DNA of 64,000 nt from Dermatemys mawii. Its lineage: Eukaryota > Chordata > Testudines > Dermatemydidae. Location: the NCBI GenBank assembly GCA_007922305.1, contig ML677334.1, forward strand, positions 55,540,720-55,604,719, given 5' to 3'. The translations under genes were made by a program, and so were the position numbers. A model generated the notes under the pieces. That model saw only the letters and a program-made list of their open reading frames with translations, made no database searches and was not told the origin of the DNA. Positions 10,811 to 22,246 of the stretch are shown piece after piece (position 1 is the first letter of the stretch; every line of letters begins with the position of its first letter).

Positions 10811-10814
10811 GGAG

Positions 10815-11830
10815 GAGGCTGTTAAACCATCCCCTCTCCGCCGCCAAGCGGGGGCGGGGGGAAGCCCGCACACTCACAAGATGTAGCCGAATGGGGCTGT
10901 GCTGCAGTAGGCAGCAGACTAAGCGCACCAGGGTTTTGCACCCCAGAGTCACGCCAGGGCGCCACAGCCCCAAGGACACCGGACAGTTCCCGGGCGCCGC
11001 TGCCCCCCAACTTCTCCAAGCAGCAGCAGCAGCTCCCCACTGCCATTCGCGGCACCTCAGCAGGTTGCCTCAGCCGCTCGGGGCTCTCGCAAGAGGCTTT
11101 GGCAGGACAATGGCTGCGTGCTCGGCAGGCGCCCCGCGCCCAGACACCGGGGCCCGGGGCACGTGCCGCAGGAGCGGCCTCAGCTGCTCGGCGGAAGGAG
11201 GCTTCCCAGGCACCGGCGGGTTTCTCCCCGCCGGCAAAGCGCCGCTGCTCCCCGCCCTCGGGTCACCCCCGCTGCTGTGGAGGCGAGGGCGCGCGGGCCC
11301 GCCAGGAGCCCGGCCCGGCGGGAAGGGAGCGAGCCCATTACCTGCTGCTCCCTCCCGCTCCGTGCAGCTCCCCCGGGGCCGGGCCGCGTGTGCAGGGAGC
11401 GGCGGCGGCGGGGAGGTCCCCGAGCGCGCGGGCAGAGGACGCGAGCGGCTGCCCCCGCCCGCACAATGGCGCCGCGCCCGCCAGCCGCGGAACAATGCGA
11501 GCCCGGCCGGGCCCGCCTAGCCCCCGGCCGCGCTCCGGGGAGCCGCTTCCCACCCCTCCCCCGACACACAGGGGCGCACCCCGGTCTGGCAAGGCGCAAG
11601 GGAGAGCAAACGGCTGCTGCAGCCGTCGCCGGCAGGGTTGGGCTGGGCGGGAAGGGCGTGGGGGAGGCAGAGGGAAAATCCCGCTGCACCTCCCTCCCCC
11701 GCCGCCCGGTCCGTCCCTGCACGCTCACAGCGGAGCTCGCATCCCCCTCGCCCAGCGAACGAGAGGTGGGAGATTTGCCAGCCCTGTGTCTCTCTCCCTC
11801 TCTGTGGCTATAGGAGGGTGCAGCGCTCTC
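10815..11830. promoter_or_regulatory. CpG island, probable promoter
   Basis: The only stretch of the window with sustained high GC and abundant CpG in non-repeat DNA. It has GC-box-like cores (GGGGGCGGGG near 10850, GGGCGGGAAGGGCG near 11643). There is no TATA box that I would trust. Several frames are open on both strands across it (up to 266 aa), but they are made of P/A/G/R codons, overlap each other, and show no known domain, so they are composition artefacts rather than genes. Such islands in vertebrates usually mark transcription starts. Which gene or lncRNA starts here cannot be told from this window. Confidence 0.7.
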
Positions 11831-11926
11831 CCATTGCCTGGCACATGCGTAAAAGCGAGTTGCGCCCAGAGTCCCAGCCATCCCCTCCTTAGCAAATAAT
11901 AACAATCCCAAACAGTCAGATCTTAC

Positions 11927-12140
11927 CTGAAACATTGAAGCCACAAAGTCTCCCTCTCGCTCCCTCGCTCTTCTCTCCCCAAGTCCTTTTCCCTTTTTTC
12001 CCTCCCCACTTCCGATATTTCTCTCTCCCAGCAGCGATCTGCTCTCCTCGCTACACCAGAGAGAAATGCAATAGCTTGGCTAAGGTAGACAGAACAAAAT
12101 ACAGAGAATAGTTGCTCCAGGGCTTTGAAACCCCTCAAGG
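11927..12140 (-). other. candidate untranslated first exon ending at a strong splice donor
   Basis: Read on the minus strand, a GA-rich stretch (11945-12010, purine tract) is followed by 'tttgtggcttcaatgtttcag' and then GTAAGATCT. The exon would end at 11927 with the intron starting GT at 11926, a near-ideal CAG|GTAAGA donor. The location at the CpG island edge fits a first exon with the start site upstream in the 12.0-12.2 kb region. The only ATG close to the donor is 5 codons or fewer away, so a 5' UTR exon is more likely than coding. No acceptor exon is identified. Confidence 0.4.
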
Positions 12141-12257
12141 CAAGGATCAGGATACAATTAGCTCATGTCTCTACCTCCAGTCTAAATCAATCTCCACAAT
12201 AAAAGTTAAATTAAATTAACTGATCACACAGGCATAAAATTTATCTTCAAAACGTGC

Positions 12258-12282
12258 ATATATATATATATATATATATATA
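12258..12282. repeat. (AT)n microsatellite
   Basis: Pure alternating AT for about 25 bases, ending at 'acgtagatagatc'. Palindromic, so prone to hairpins and length change. Confidence 0.95.
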
Positions 12283-12299
12283 CGTAGATAGATCATGTA

Positions 12300-14540
12300 A
12301 TTTTTTTCAGGATTTTTGTATGTGGAAAAAAGAGTCTTATTCCAGCCTCCAACTTGCATTTTACTCTCCTCTTGCACAGAAAAGCTGATTTTAATCGTTG
12401 TGATTAGTTTTGATGTAACGTTTCCGCGGGCGATTTCTGCAAATGGATGGAGTGTTTCTTTGCCAGAAGAGGGAAAAGCAGCAGATGATGATAATTATAA
12501 GGATTGTTGTTTGTTTCTTTTTTTATTATTATTATTTGTATATAGATGTGCCTCTTCACTTTCCGAAGTTGACCTGACATTGCCATTGCACTAAGGTCGC
12601 ACAACTTGTTGATTGGGATCACCTCCCGGTTTCATCAAGGGATAAGTGATAATTTGGCAATGGAGCAACACATTTTCTATTCCCTTGGCTATATAACTTC
12701 CCAAATGACGGTGTATAAAAATAAGCACATGGAGTCTGCTTTGCCCCAATCAAATCTGAATCAATGCCTGGGGGTAATACATAAACTCATTTCAAATGCT
12801 CAACCATGCAGAATTGCAAAAAAAGATTGAAGGAGTTTCACTGCATTTTTATAAACAGCAAAATTAAAATAAAACAAAATCCATGTAAGCAAATCCAGGA
12901 ATTTACCATTTAGGTTCATATGACACTGCTCACAAATGCTGCTAACTTTCTTTCTCCAATTATCCAGTTAAAATGGAACCCTAAATATTTCATTCACTTG
13001 ACTAGTGAGTTTGTCATCCTTCTTTCTCCGAAGAAAGCTAAACCAGGATGACTGAAATAATGTTAACATCCATTACTTGACGGGGGGTTAGTTCATTGCT
13101 ACCTCTTTAACTTAGACACCCCACTATTTTATACACAGTAACTTTGAACAAAGCCATATGTAGTTGTATTAATTCCATTTTAGTTACAATGGGATATTCT
13201 GTCAGAAACCCATTGGTCACCTCCCATTAGTGTCACATCCTTGCAGTATACTTTTTGAAACGGTATGTTTCTGAGCACTTCACAGTCCATTAATTCAAAG
13301 ACTTTGCTGACATTTCTTATGAAAAAGACCAGGCTGTAAGGCCAAAGATGCTCGATAAATCCTTGTATGGAATCAGATATGTTCAGCAAATGCCTGCAAT
13401 TGACTTTTAATTTTTTTATGCTTTAAAATATAAATAAAATAAAAACCATCCCTTTCTCCTTAAGGCAATTGCTGCAACGCACAAAAATAAGGAATTACTA
13501 ATTCACTTCCTAAACACTTTCAGTAAAATCAGTTCAATTTTTGGAATGGCAGTGTATAACAACTTGGCAAGATTTCCCACAAGGAATCAGACCATTTTCC
13601 AAATACTTTGTTGTTACAATATTTAAGACACACATGCTTACAGACTAACTAATTGGGTGTGATTGACTACAATCAAAGAGAAAATCTTTGTAAAATTCCT
13701 GGCTAGTTCAGTCACATTTTCAATTTAAACCTTCCACTACCTTCCTAATTATTAATAATATTAAAGAAAAACTCCATTTTACAATACCCATTCCCATATG
13801 AGTTTGTGAAATCTGGGTATCCTAAATTCTAGTGATGTTATATATGGTCAGGTTTCAGCTTTGGTAGTTTAGTCATTTTCAAGAAACCAGAGATTGGTTT
13901 ATATTCTGGAAGAATCTTCTGTCTTTGTCCATAAAATATAATAAATTAAATTTTAAAAGTCTGCCATTTAAATGGCATGTTAAAGGGGCACTGCACGAAG
14001 TGTGATAGACTTAAATTCTGACCTTTTTTCTGTTACTTTGTGTCTTTCTGCAGATTCTTTATGGTTCTTTATGTGTATCTATTTTAAATGCTTCAGTGCT
14101 TTCACTCTAATAAATAAATAAAGCAATGCCAGCAGCCTGGCACTCATTATCAACGTGCATAATAGAGGGGGAAAAATCAGTGAAGAAATAAATTTCAATC
14201 TTAAATTTGCAAATGGTTATAAACAAAGGAAAGGAAAAAAACAATATTCCTAAAAAGTTATGAAAAACACCTTCACACTGTTATTTTACCCTCAGTAGAA
14301 ACTTTATCAAATGATGTCAGTACTTGATAAGAAAAAAATATGTTTTCTTAGGAAGCAAGAACAATGTAGTTCTTGCATCCAGAAGGCTCGTTTGGTATCA
14401 CTTCCAGTTCTGAGTCAGAAAATCTCACAGCAGGACTTGAATTCATACCCAAAGTTGACATGCCAGTGCGGTACTGGTGGTGATGTTTCTTCTAGAAATG
14501 GCACCAGTCAGATGAGGGGCCAGCTTTTTGGCAGTAAGTT
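12300..14540. other. unique, nearly repeat-free sequence beside the CpG island
   Basis: Over 2 kb without a repeat that I recognise, which is unusual for this window. Several small open frames (12316-12594 and 12606-12830 plus; 13180-13389 minus) show no domain. The lack of insertions next to a promoter is compatible with regulatory constraint, but this is inference only. Confidence 0.35.
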
Positions 14541-14544
14541 GTAC

Positions 14545-14672
14545 ATTTTGGGGGGCAGGGACTGTCATTTCCTGTATGCCAGTGTAACCTAGCATTATTG
14601 GGTTCAAACTTGGTTCTCACCTCTTGGCGTTATCACAAATAAATAAATAAATTAAATAAATAAATAAAATCG
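14545..14672. repeat. old SINE/L2-like tail plus (AAAT)n
   Basis: 'ggggggcagggactgtcatt' followed by 'agcattattgggttc' resembles the repeat tail also seen at 31955. It is closed by an (AAAT)n-type run at about 14636-14669. The tail and microsatellite together suggest a retroposed 3' end. Confidence 0.45.
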
Positions 14673-14679
14673 ACATAGC

Positions 14680-15957
14680 CCAGGTGAAAGAGGGGACTAC
14701 TCTGATTCACATCAGAGAAGGATTCAACCTGACACATGAAAATGAGATCCCTAAGGTCTCTAAATGGTTGTTCATATGAAAGTTAAAAATTCCATAAAGC
14801 TTTGCTTTTCAAAAAAAGAACAGAAGAAAAATCTCCCGCATCCTGGTTATCGTACTCTTCCCTCCGGCCTCAGCTTCTAGTGTCCATAGCTCTATGAAAC
14901 TATTGCTAAAAACCTAGGGCCAAACTGATTGATCCCTGATGTGATTTTGTTGGAGATCTAGCCTATATTACTGAAATCAGGAGAATCTCATGAGGGATGA
15001 ATTGGACCCCTAACAGTTGCCACATATATCTATACAAGTTCTTGTATTGCCACTGTTTAACTTTATTAACTGCTTAGGGATATTGTGCATATGGAGGGCA
15101 GCATGTGAAACAAAATTCTATTCTACTTTATTTAGGCAAATTTTTTAAATAAGTTTACATAAAACTATATTGTGTTTGTGAATTATGAATATTTTACTGA
15201 AGCTGAATAGCATATTAATGAGCTCAGTATTTGATTTCTGAATTTGTGCTCAAAGCATCACCTGTTTATAATTAGCCTCTGGAAAACTACAATAGTTTTC
15301 CTATATAATTGTCAATGTTAACCGTGTGGAAAATTGCAGCTTTTTGAAGAGGCGAGTCTTCTAAAGGCTGCAGATCATATGTGTCCGCTTACCCAAGGGC
15401 ATTATTTTTGATTTAACTGTAATCCTGTCTGGAAACAAGTACAGAGGCCATTCTCAGGAAGGCCCTCATGTCAATTTGACATTATTTTCAAAGTTTTCCA
15501 CTACAGTTACATAACTTTCATACCTGTTGTAATCTCAGATTAAAAAAATACATCATAGCTAAAAGTGGAAATAAAAGCTAGTAACAGTTGCATGTATTGG
15601 CCATCCCATATGGGATGGATTTTTTGAAGAAACAATCAGAAAGGAATTTAAGTAGTGTTTTGAGAGAGGAGATTTATGGATATGGTTCCTCCATATTCAT
15701 TATTCTCTCATGAATGATTGAAATATGTATTTGTGTGCTTCATCTGCAAAATTTCAATACAGTACTTTAAGAAATAGATTCCCATGGTTATATTTTTTGC
15801 AAAACTGGTTTGTAATTAAATAGTGTGGGCCATAAAAAAAGAGCATTGAGAAAAAAAGCCTCTGCTCAAAAGTCCATCAAAAGAAAGTGCGTAAACTTGT
15901 ACAGAAGCATATTCCACTACCTTGATCCTGTAGAGGCCTGTACATCCCAACTTCATG
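14680..15957. other. unique sequence, no gene seen
   Basis: AT-rich, no recognisable repeat, no credible exon. 15160-15560 continues the repeat-poor block that starts at 12.3 kb. Confidence 0.35.
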
Positions 15958-15969
15958 CAATTATGACTA

Positions 15970-16189
15970 AGGGTACAATTTAGTCATGGGTATTTTTAGT
16001 AAAAGTCATGGGTAGGTCACAGGCAATAAACAAAAAATCACGGCCCATGACCTGTCCATGGCTGCCGGAGGAGCAGCTGGTGTGGTTGTCCTGGGGATCA
16101 GCCATCCTGCCCCCTGCAGAAGTCACAGAGGTTGTGGACAGTCACAGAATCTGTGACTTGTGCGACCTCTGTGACAGACACAGAGCCCT
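15970..16189. mobile_element. 220-bp interspersed element flanked by an 11-bp direct repeat
   Basis: AATTATGACTA occurs at 15959-15969 and again at 16190-16200, exactly bounding a segment that starts AGGGTACAATTT and ends AGAGCCCT. The interior contains an inverted pair ('agtcatgggtaggtcac' / 'gcccatgacctgtccatg'). The ends share only AGGG/CCCT. The duplication is longer than the 8 bp of the hAT elements here. The family is not identified. Confidence 0.65.
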
Positions 16190-16331
16190 AATTATGACTA
16201 AGCAGTTCTGGAAAGTATGGAACAGGAGTAGCGATGCTCTCCCCAGGCTCAACCCTTCAGACCTTCAAAGGTTTCTCTCTGTCAGGTAACACTGTCATAT
16301 TCTGCATGGCAAACAGCCACAGAGAAGGAAG

Positions 16332-16595
16332 CAGAGGTGAAAATAAGCCAGTATGCCCTGGTACGGAGTACCAGCTTCCCCAGGTGGCAATTTAAAGGGC
16401 CTGGGGCTCCCAGCAGCGGCCACCAAAGCCTCGCTGCCAGAGCCTTGGGGTAGCACAGCAGCTGGGACTCCTGGGGCTCCAGCAGCGATTTAAAAGGCCT
16501 GGAGCTGTAAAGGCCATGCCCTTTCTGGATGATGCCATGCCCCCTGCTCAGGACTCTGGAGTACAGGTAAGTCCTTTAAGTTACTTTCACCCCTG
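16332..16595. mobile_element. non-autonomous hAT-like element, perfect 8-bp TSD
   Basis: Ends CAGAGGTGAAAATAA and TTACTTTCACCCCTG (inverted), flanked by GAAGGAAG at 16324-16331 and 16596-16603. GC-rich interior with 'ggagtaccagc' and repeated 'cctggggctcc' words. Open frames crossing its right end (16490-16861, minus) are not genes. Confidence 0.85.
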
Positions 16596-17109
16596 GAAGG
16601 AAGAGGCACAGGCATGAATGTTCTAGCCTTTTTTGGCTGCCCTTGGACCTCTGGAATATCACTGGAGATCTTGGAATATGCACAAGTTGGGAAGGCCACA
16701 ACTGTTTGTTGTCTGGTGTACAAATAGGCAACCCCTTTCTCTGCACCATTACCATAACACGAATCACCAAAATCTGTGACATTAAAGTATTTGTGTTTTC
16801 TACCCAACTTTGATCTTCCTTCAAAATTTTCCATGGGTGTATGTGACGCTACTGATTTCATGAAGAAATTGTTGCTTATGTTGTCATAGCAGGTGAAGCT
16901 TATTTAACTCTTCATGGTAGATACCATCGTATGATAACACCTGCTCATATTTATGGGTTAAATCATACTCTTCTCTAGAAAAATATCAGCCTAACTCAAG
17001 GAGTTTCATGCAGTCCGTCACATGGAATTTCTGACATTCCTGACAAACATTTAAGACACTTCATTAAGTGCCCCAAAAGCTACTATTCCACAATTCAGGA
17101 ATAAGGCTA

Positions 17110-18200
17110 TATATTGGTTAAAAAACTGAACTGGTTCAGAGGAGAAATGAAGACAGTTATAAAAAATAATAATATATAATACATGGAAGAAAGGGGAAAT
17201 TAATAGTATGAATAGAAATCAGAAACTAAGAACTGTAGAAAATTGATAAGGGAAGCAAAGGTATACAAAGAAAAAATTACAGCCAGCAAAGTTAAGGACA
17301 ATAAGGACTTTTTTAAAAGGTACATTAGAAGCAGAAAGAATCCTAACAAGAGTATTAATCCAAATGGATGGTAGAATAGAAATATCAATAATCAAATAGA
17401 TATGTTTCTAGTGGACTCTCACAAGTATCAGCTCTTGCTTTCATGCTATTTAACATTTTAGTAATAATCTGGAAGAAAACAAAATCAAGAAAGTTTGCAG
17501 ATGATACAAAAATCGGGGAACTGGTAAATAAAGAAAAGGACATGTCACTAATACAGAGTGATGCGGATGTTGTGTGATGTTTCAGCCAAAAGGGCTAATG
17601 TAATCCCTAAATGCACAAACATGGTAATCTTGAGCAGAGGTGGAGAGGTTATTTTACCTCTGTATTTGGCACTGGTGCAACTGATGCTGGAATACTGTGT
17701 CCACAACTCAAGAAGGATGGTGATAAATTGGAGAGAGTTCAGAGAAGAACCATGAGAATGATTAAAGAATTGAAAAATGTGTCTTATAGTGATGGACTCA
17801 AAAAGCACAATCTATTTAGTTCAGCAATGAGAATGTTAACAGATGACTTGATTACAGTCTTGAGTACTTTCACTGGGAACCAATATTTAATAATGGGCTT
17901 TTCAATCTGTAGAGAAATGTATGACACAATGCAAAGTTGGAAGTTGGAAGTTGAAGCTATGCAAATTCAGATTGCAAATAAGACGTAACTTTTTAATGGT
18001 TAGAGTAATTAATCATTGGAAGAATTTACCAAGGGTCGAGGTAGATTCTCAATCACTGACAATTTTTCAATCAAGATTGACTGTTTTTCTAAAAGATCTC
18101 TAGGAATTTTTGGGGGAAGTTCTATGGCCTGTGTTATATAGGAACTCAGACTAGATGATCACATTGGTCCCTTCTGGCCTTGGAATCTGTGAATCCCTTG
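17110..18200 (+). pseudogene. CR1 LINE, decayed ORF2 3' half and tail
   Basis: Several frames together carry pieces of a CR1 reverse transcriptase. Near 17310 comes 'FKRYIRSRKNPNKSINPNG'. At 17440-17515 comes 'MLFNILVI' and then KFADDTKIGEL, with the catalytic FADD intact. Then 17610-17800 gives LYLALVQLMLEYCVHNS and LERVQRRTMRMIKELKN, in the order of the family. The link between FADD and the later block is deleted, and frameshifts split the rest. The tail at 18140-18190 ('actagatgatcacattggtc', 'ccttctggccttggaatctg') is the standard CR1 3' end. It cannot make a protein. Confidence 0.8.
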
Positions 18201-18641
18201 AGGGGAAAGCATCTGTAGGCCCATGGAGAGGACAGGGGGCAGAGCTTCCCAACAGTCTGGGTGGCCCAAGGACCCCAGAGAAATTCCACAGGAAGCTTCT
18301 CTCTGCTTCTCTTCCTGGTGCTTGGTACGTTATGGAGCCATGGGCTAGTAGTTTTAATTTTCCTGTTTTTCGGAACTGCTGGGCTCACAAATCCCATTGA
18401 TATCAACGGAAGCTGCAGCTGATGTACACCTTTGGAAATCAGGCCATTTATAAAAATCAGATGCCTAAATATGGATTTAGAAAACTAACTTTAAGCACTT
18501 AAGTCTGAAAATGTTGACCATGGAGTCATTGGTGCCTATCTGCACTTGTGCCCTACCCCAGCCTAACTAAAGTTTGATGCTTGAAATGATATAACTAGCT
18601 GTGGGAAATTCCCTGCATTTTCTGGGGAGTATGTTATAGAG

Positions 18642-18950
18642 CAGGGGTAGGCAACCTGTGGCATGGGTGCCAAAGGTGGCACGCGAGCTGATTTTCATTG
18701 GCACTCACATTGCCTGGGTCCTGGTCACTGGTTCGGGGGGCTCTGCATATTAATTTAATTTTAAATGAAGCTTCTTAAACATTTTTAAAACCTTATTTAC
18801 TTTATATACAACAATAGTTTAGTTCTATATTATAGACATAGAAATAGACCTTCTAAAAATGTTAAAATGTATTACTGGCATGCAAAACCTTAAATTAGAG
18901 TGAATAAATGAAGACTTGGCACACCACTTCTGAAAGGTTGCCCACCCCTG
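18642..18950. mobile_element. non-autonomous hAT element, perfect 8-bp TSD
   Basis: Ends CAGGGGTAGGCAACCTGTGG and AAGGTTGCCCACCCCTG, flanked by TTATAGAG at 18634-18641 and 18951-18958. The left part is GC-rich and the right part AT-rich ('aaatgttaaaatgtattact'). It has no transposase. Confidence 0.9.
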
Positions 18951-19109
18951 TTATAGAGAGCTGGTGTTTCCTAGTTTCAGACTCCTTCAGCCAGCCATTC
19001 TTTTGGAAAGCCATAGAGGCCCAATTACCCAGTGTTCACAAAGAGGAACGTTCTGAAAGCAAATGGGGGACAATGCCGCCTTGTTTCAAGTGTCTTTGTA
19101 GTTACTAAG

Positions 19110-19870
19110 GATTTGATCCACATAGGTACTTATGCACCTAACTCCTGTTTTTAGGTGCCACTGCAATCCACAGAACTCCTGCTCAGCTACCACCTCACCC
19201 TGTAAGCTCCTAAACTCATTTGGCACCTATGTTTTTGCAGTAAAAGTTTCTTAGGTGCCTCTGTTCCTGTCTCTGAGCATATGCACTGCAGCCTCACTCT
19301 AGGGCACCTATCTCCCGCCTAAGCCTCAGAGTGATCCACTTACTAAGGGAAAGAGAGGCATTCAGCCACTTAAATCACATGTGGGGCCTGATGTGGTAGG
19401 TAGGCTCAGAGGTCACCTAACTCCATACAAAACAGTCCAGCTGGAGGACCACCTCCCTTATAAGCTTTAGCCCAATGGTTATGTTACTCACTTGGGACAT
19501 GAAAGATGCCCCCACCACCACCATTCAAGTTCTCCACTGTCTGAGGAGAAGGAATTTGAACAGGGATCTGCTCCTTCTCAGGTGCATGCCCTAGCCTCTG
19601 GACTATGGAACGTTCTTATAGGGAGGAGAGGTCTCCCTCAATCTCTTCTGTTGAAGTTGAATTTAAAAAATTGAATAATTAAAGATTAATAGGGTCAGAG
19701 AGTTACAATGACTCTATAGTCCCCTGGTTAGGGAACCCACCTGAGAGGTGGGTAGTCCCTCTTCACATCCCTTCTCCTCTGACAGAGATGGGACTTGCAC
19801 TGGGGGTCTCTCACCTCCCAGATGAGCACCCTACCCTCTGAGCTAAAGTTTAAATAAGGACTTTCTCATT
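19110..19870. repeat. dispersed repeat with palindromic tRNA-like units, copy C, left part
   Basis: Two back-to-back tRNA-like pairs. Pair one: sense at 19462-19535 (A-box-like 'tagcccaatggttatgttac', B-box-like 'attcaagttctcc') and antisense at 19550-19612 ('gaatttgaacaggga', 'gccctagcctctggactatg'). Pair two: sense at 19714-19780 and antisense at 19788-19850. The linker is 'ctcttctgttgaagttgaat'. Upstream, 'aggtgcctctgttcctgtct' and 'taggtgccactgcaatccac' match copies A and B. Continues at 20720 after an insertion. Confidence 0.55.
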
Positions 19871-20715
19871 CCCGGCTGCTTTATGTGAAACTATCCAGCT
19901 TCTGGGCACATCTACCAGATCAGGCACTGTTACCTGCACAAAATTATCTGTTACCCACACTCTAGGGCACCCATCTTTACCCTTTCATGGGCTCAAGGCG
20001 TAACCCTGTTAACTTAGGCACCCTCACCCTTTCTCAGTTCCTAAGGCTCCGGGTATAACTCACCCAACTTTACCCTAAATTTGTTGCCTGAACACTCTAG
20101 GACATCCCATCTCTACCTAATCCCTAGGGCTAAAGGTGTAACTTGGTTGATTTAGGCATCCCCACCCTTTCCCAGTTCCTAGAGCTATGGAGGAAAGGTA
20201 CCTACTCGTACCCAGTTCCTAGGACTCAGGGCCACCCTTACCCCTTTCCTATAGCTCAGGGTATAATCTTTTGTGGGTTTATGGTGTCTTTTACCAGTGA
20301 AAGAGCCTTACAAAGTAATATCCTTAACCTATATTTATTAACAATCACCAAAACAAAATGCACACACTAAGCATATAATGCTCACCACTCCCAGTAACTT
20401 TTCTTGATGGCCTGTCAGAATCAAGTCATCTGGGGACAAAACAATAAAGAAGTTGAGATTTCACAACCACCACTGTTGATAAGTGATTTCTTGCCAGACA
20501 GAATGTTATCAAACAAAGTTTTCTTTAACCACTTTAAGATCTGTTTCTTTATCTGGTGATAGTGGCTACTATTAGGACAGGATCACCTTCTTAACCTTCT
20601 GATACTACATTGTTTTAATGTAATTTAGGTGGAATTGGAGGATGTGACTTTTCCTTCTTGGTTCATGGCTGCTGCTCTCCTAATATGGCTGCAGAAAAAG
20701 GCCTCAGACCCTACA
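19871..20715. repeat. insertion with degenerate tandem motif, LTR-like candidate
   Basis: Breaks copy C. The left half repeats a loose unit, 'cccagttcctagggctcagggtataac', with versions near 20035, 20168, 20210 and 20250. The right half has 'tttattaacaatcacc', whose reverse complement holds a TAATAAA-like polyadenylation word. A reversed solo LTR would explain both the interruption and this word, but I found no convincing TG/CA ends or duplication. Confidence 0.3.
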
Positions 20716-20719
20716 GCAT

Positions 20720-21040
20720 CACACATGACTTAGGTGGAAGAGCATCTATCTTACCCTCATTCATGGATTGCTAGCAGAGGTAGGTGCCTCCCTGCTGTCT
20801 GGACTTATGGGCCTATCTCTGTGAGAGGGGCAGGGTGTTGTCAGCATCTTCCTGTGGCTAATTTAAGTATCTGTCCACCTAGCATGCTGGTTTAGTGGAT
20901 TGCATTCTAAGATGCCTAACTCAAGATTCATGGATCCCAGTGCTATTCCTGTGATTTTTTAGGTGCTTAAAAGTCAGGCATCGCAATACTCCACATCCCA
21001 TTGCCTAAATCCCATTGTGGAGCTCGGTCTATATAAGCCT
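20720..21040. repeat. dispersed repeat copy C, right part
   Basis: 'gtaggtgcctccctgctgtc', 'cagggtgttgtcagcatctt' and 'gatgcctaactcaagattca' through 'ttaggtgcttaaaagtcagg' match, in order, 2260-2440 of copy A. This is the tail end of the family. Confidence 0.5.
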
Positions 21041-22240
21041 ATTGGGGTCTGATCCTGTCAGGTACTCAAAAAATTGGGCACTTAAGAATGGTCAATCAAT
21101 CAGATTAACAGATTAAAGGCCAGATCCAAAGCACATTGAAATCAGTGCATGTATTATAGTGAATCTCATGCTTTAAGAATTGATTTTAGATTGTTCCAGT
21201 TTATCTGCTTGGCTGTTCTAATTAGAGGCTACACTGAGGCACAGAGGTGTGTGTATGTGTGATATGTTTGGGGAGAATAAAACAAAAGACTCATTGTTAG
21301 TTTTTGATATTTCATATTTGAGGGCTTTCCAACAAACTACACAGTATCTGAAGCTAGAACTATTTGCAGAACAATCTACCTCATCGCAGTTCATCTAGTT
21401 ATAGAACCATTCAGCTTTGCTTCACTGTCCTATTGCCTGAACTAAAACTGTTCATGAGAATCCCTATAATACAAGAGAGTACCTTCAGGACACCATATAA
21501 ATTTATGTAAGTGTATCTCTTTGTGCCTCCTTGGGTGTCAGAACCTCACGGCTTTGCTAACCATAAAAAGTACTGCCTTTGCATGCCTCTATACATATGA
21601 ATACAGATTTATTTGTTTTTAAAAGAAAAAGAATCTAGAAAAAAAAAGATTTAAAACCATCTGTTCTCCAAACTTTATCATATCTGTATCACGAGTCATC
21701 AAAAATAAAATACATATTGAGACTATAGCTATATTGCAAAACTTTTTCAGCAAGCAGAAGACATTAGAACAATGAACACTGAAGGCTGAGATTTGAAGTA
21801 TGAACCCTAGCCAAAAGTCTTTTGATTCATTTGAGAAAACAGTAGAGTACAAAAGAGAATGGAGTGAAATTTCAATCCAGATCTGGATTTAGAATGTTCC
21901 AAAACTGGGATGCGGGGGTGGGAGACATAGAGCTGTGTGATTTTTGCGGGGTAGGAGTGGGACGTCCTTCACCTGTTATAAAAATAGGGACAATTTGCAA
22001 AATTTGGATCTAGAGTTGGATTTTGAGTATCCCCAAAGTTCAGATATGTTCAGCTTCAGGGTTCTAGTTTTACAAATAACTATAGTGTACTTTTATTGAG
22101 GTAAGACCATGAGTTTTGGAATCACACCTGTATAATTCCGACTCAATTTTCCCAGGTAAGATTTATTTTTGTAGATATTATGTATCTTTAAAGAGATCTT
22201 GTAAGAGATACCCACTGCACATAATCTTCTGCTGAAGGAG
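21041..22240. other. mostly unique; one weak old repeat
   Basis: No gene seen. 21880-22065 ('ccagatctggatttagaatg', 'ggatctagagttggattttg') resembles the interior of the MITE at 45966-46396. The minus-strand frame 21619-21852 starts in a poly-A tract and is not a gene. Confidence 0.3.
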
Positions 22241-22246
22241 GAAGAG

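Noticed and set aside
10891..11944. Several overlapping open frames of 140-266 aa on both strands
   Set aside because: They lie in a CpG island, consist mainly of P/A/G/R/S codons, overlap in all frames, and contain no known domain or splice-consistent structure. GC-rich DNA has few stop codons by chance.
17200..17388. 62-aa minus-strand hydrophobic frame
   Set aside because: It is the antisense shadow of the CR1 ORF2 remnant on the plus strand.
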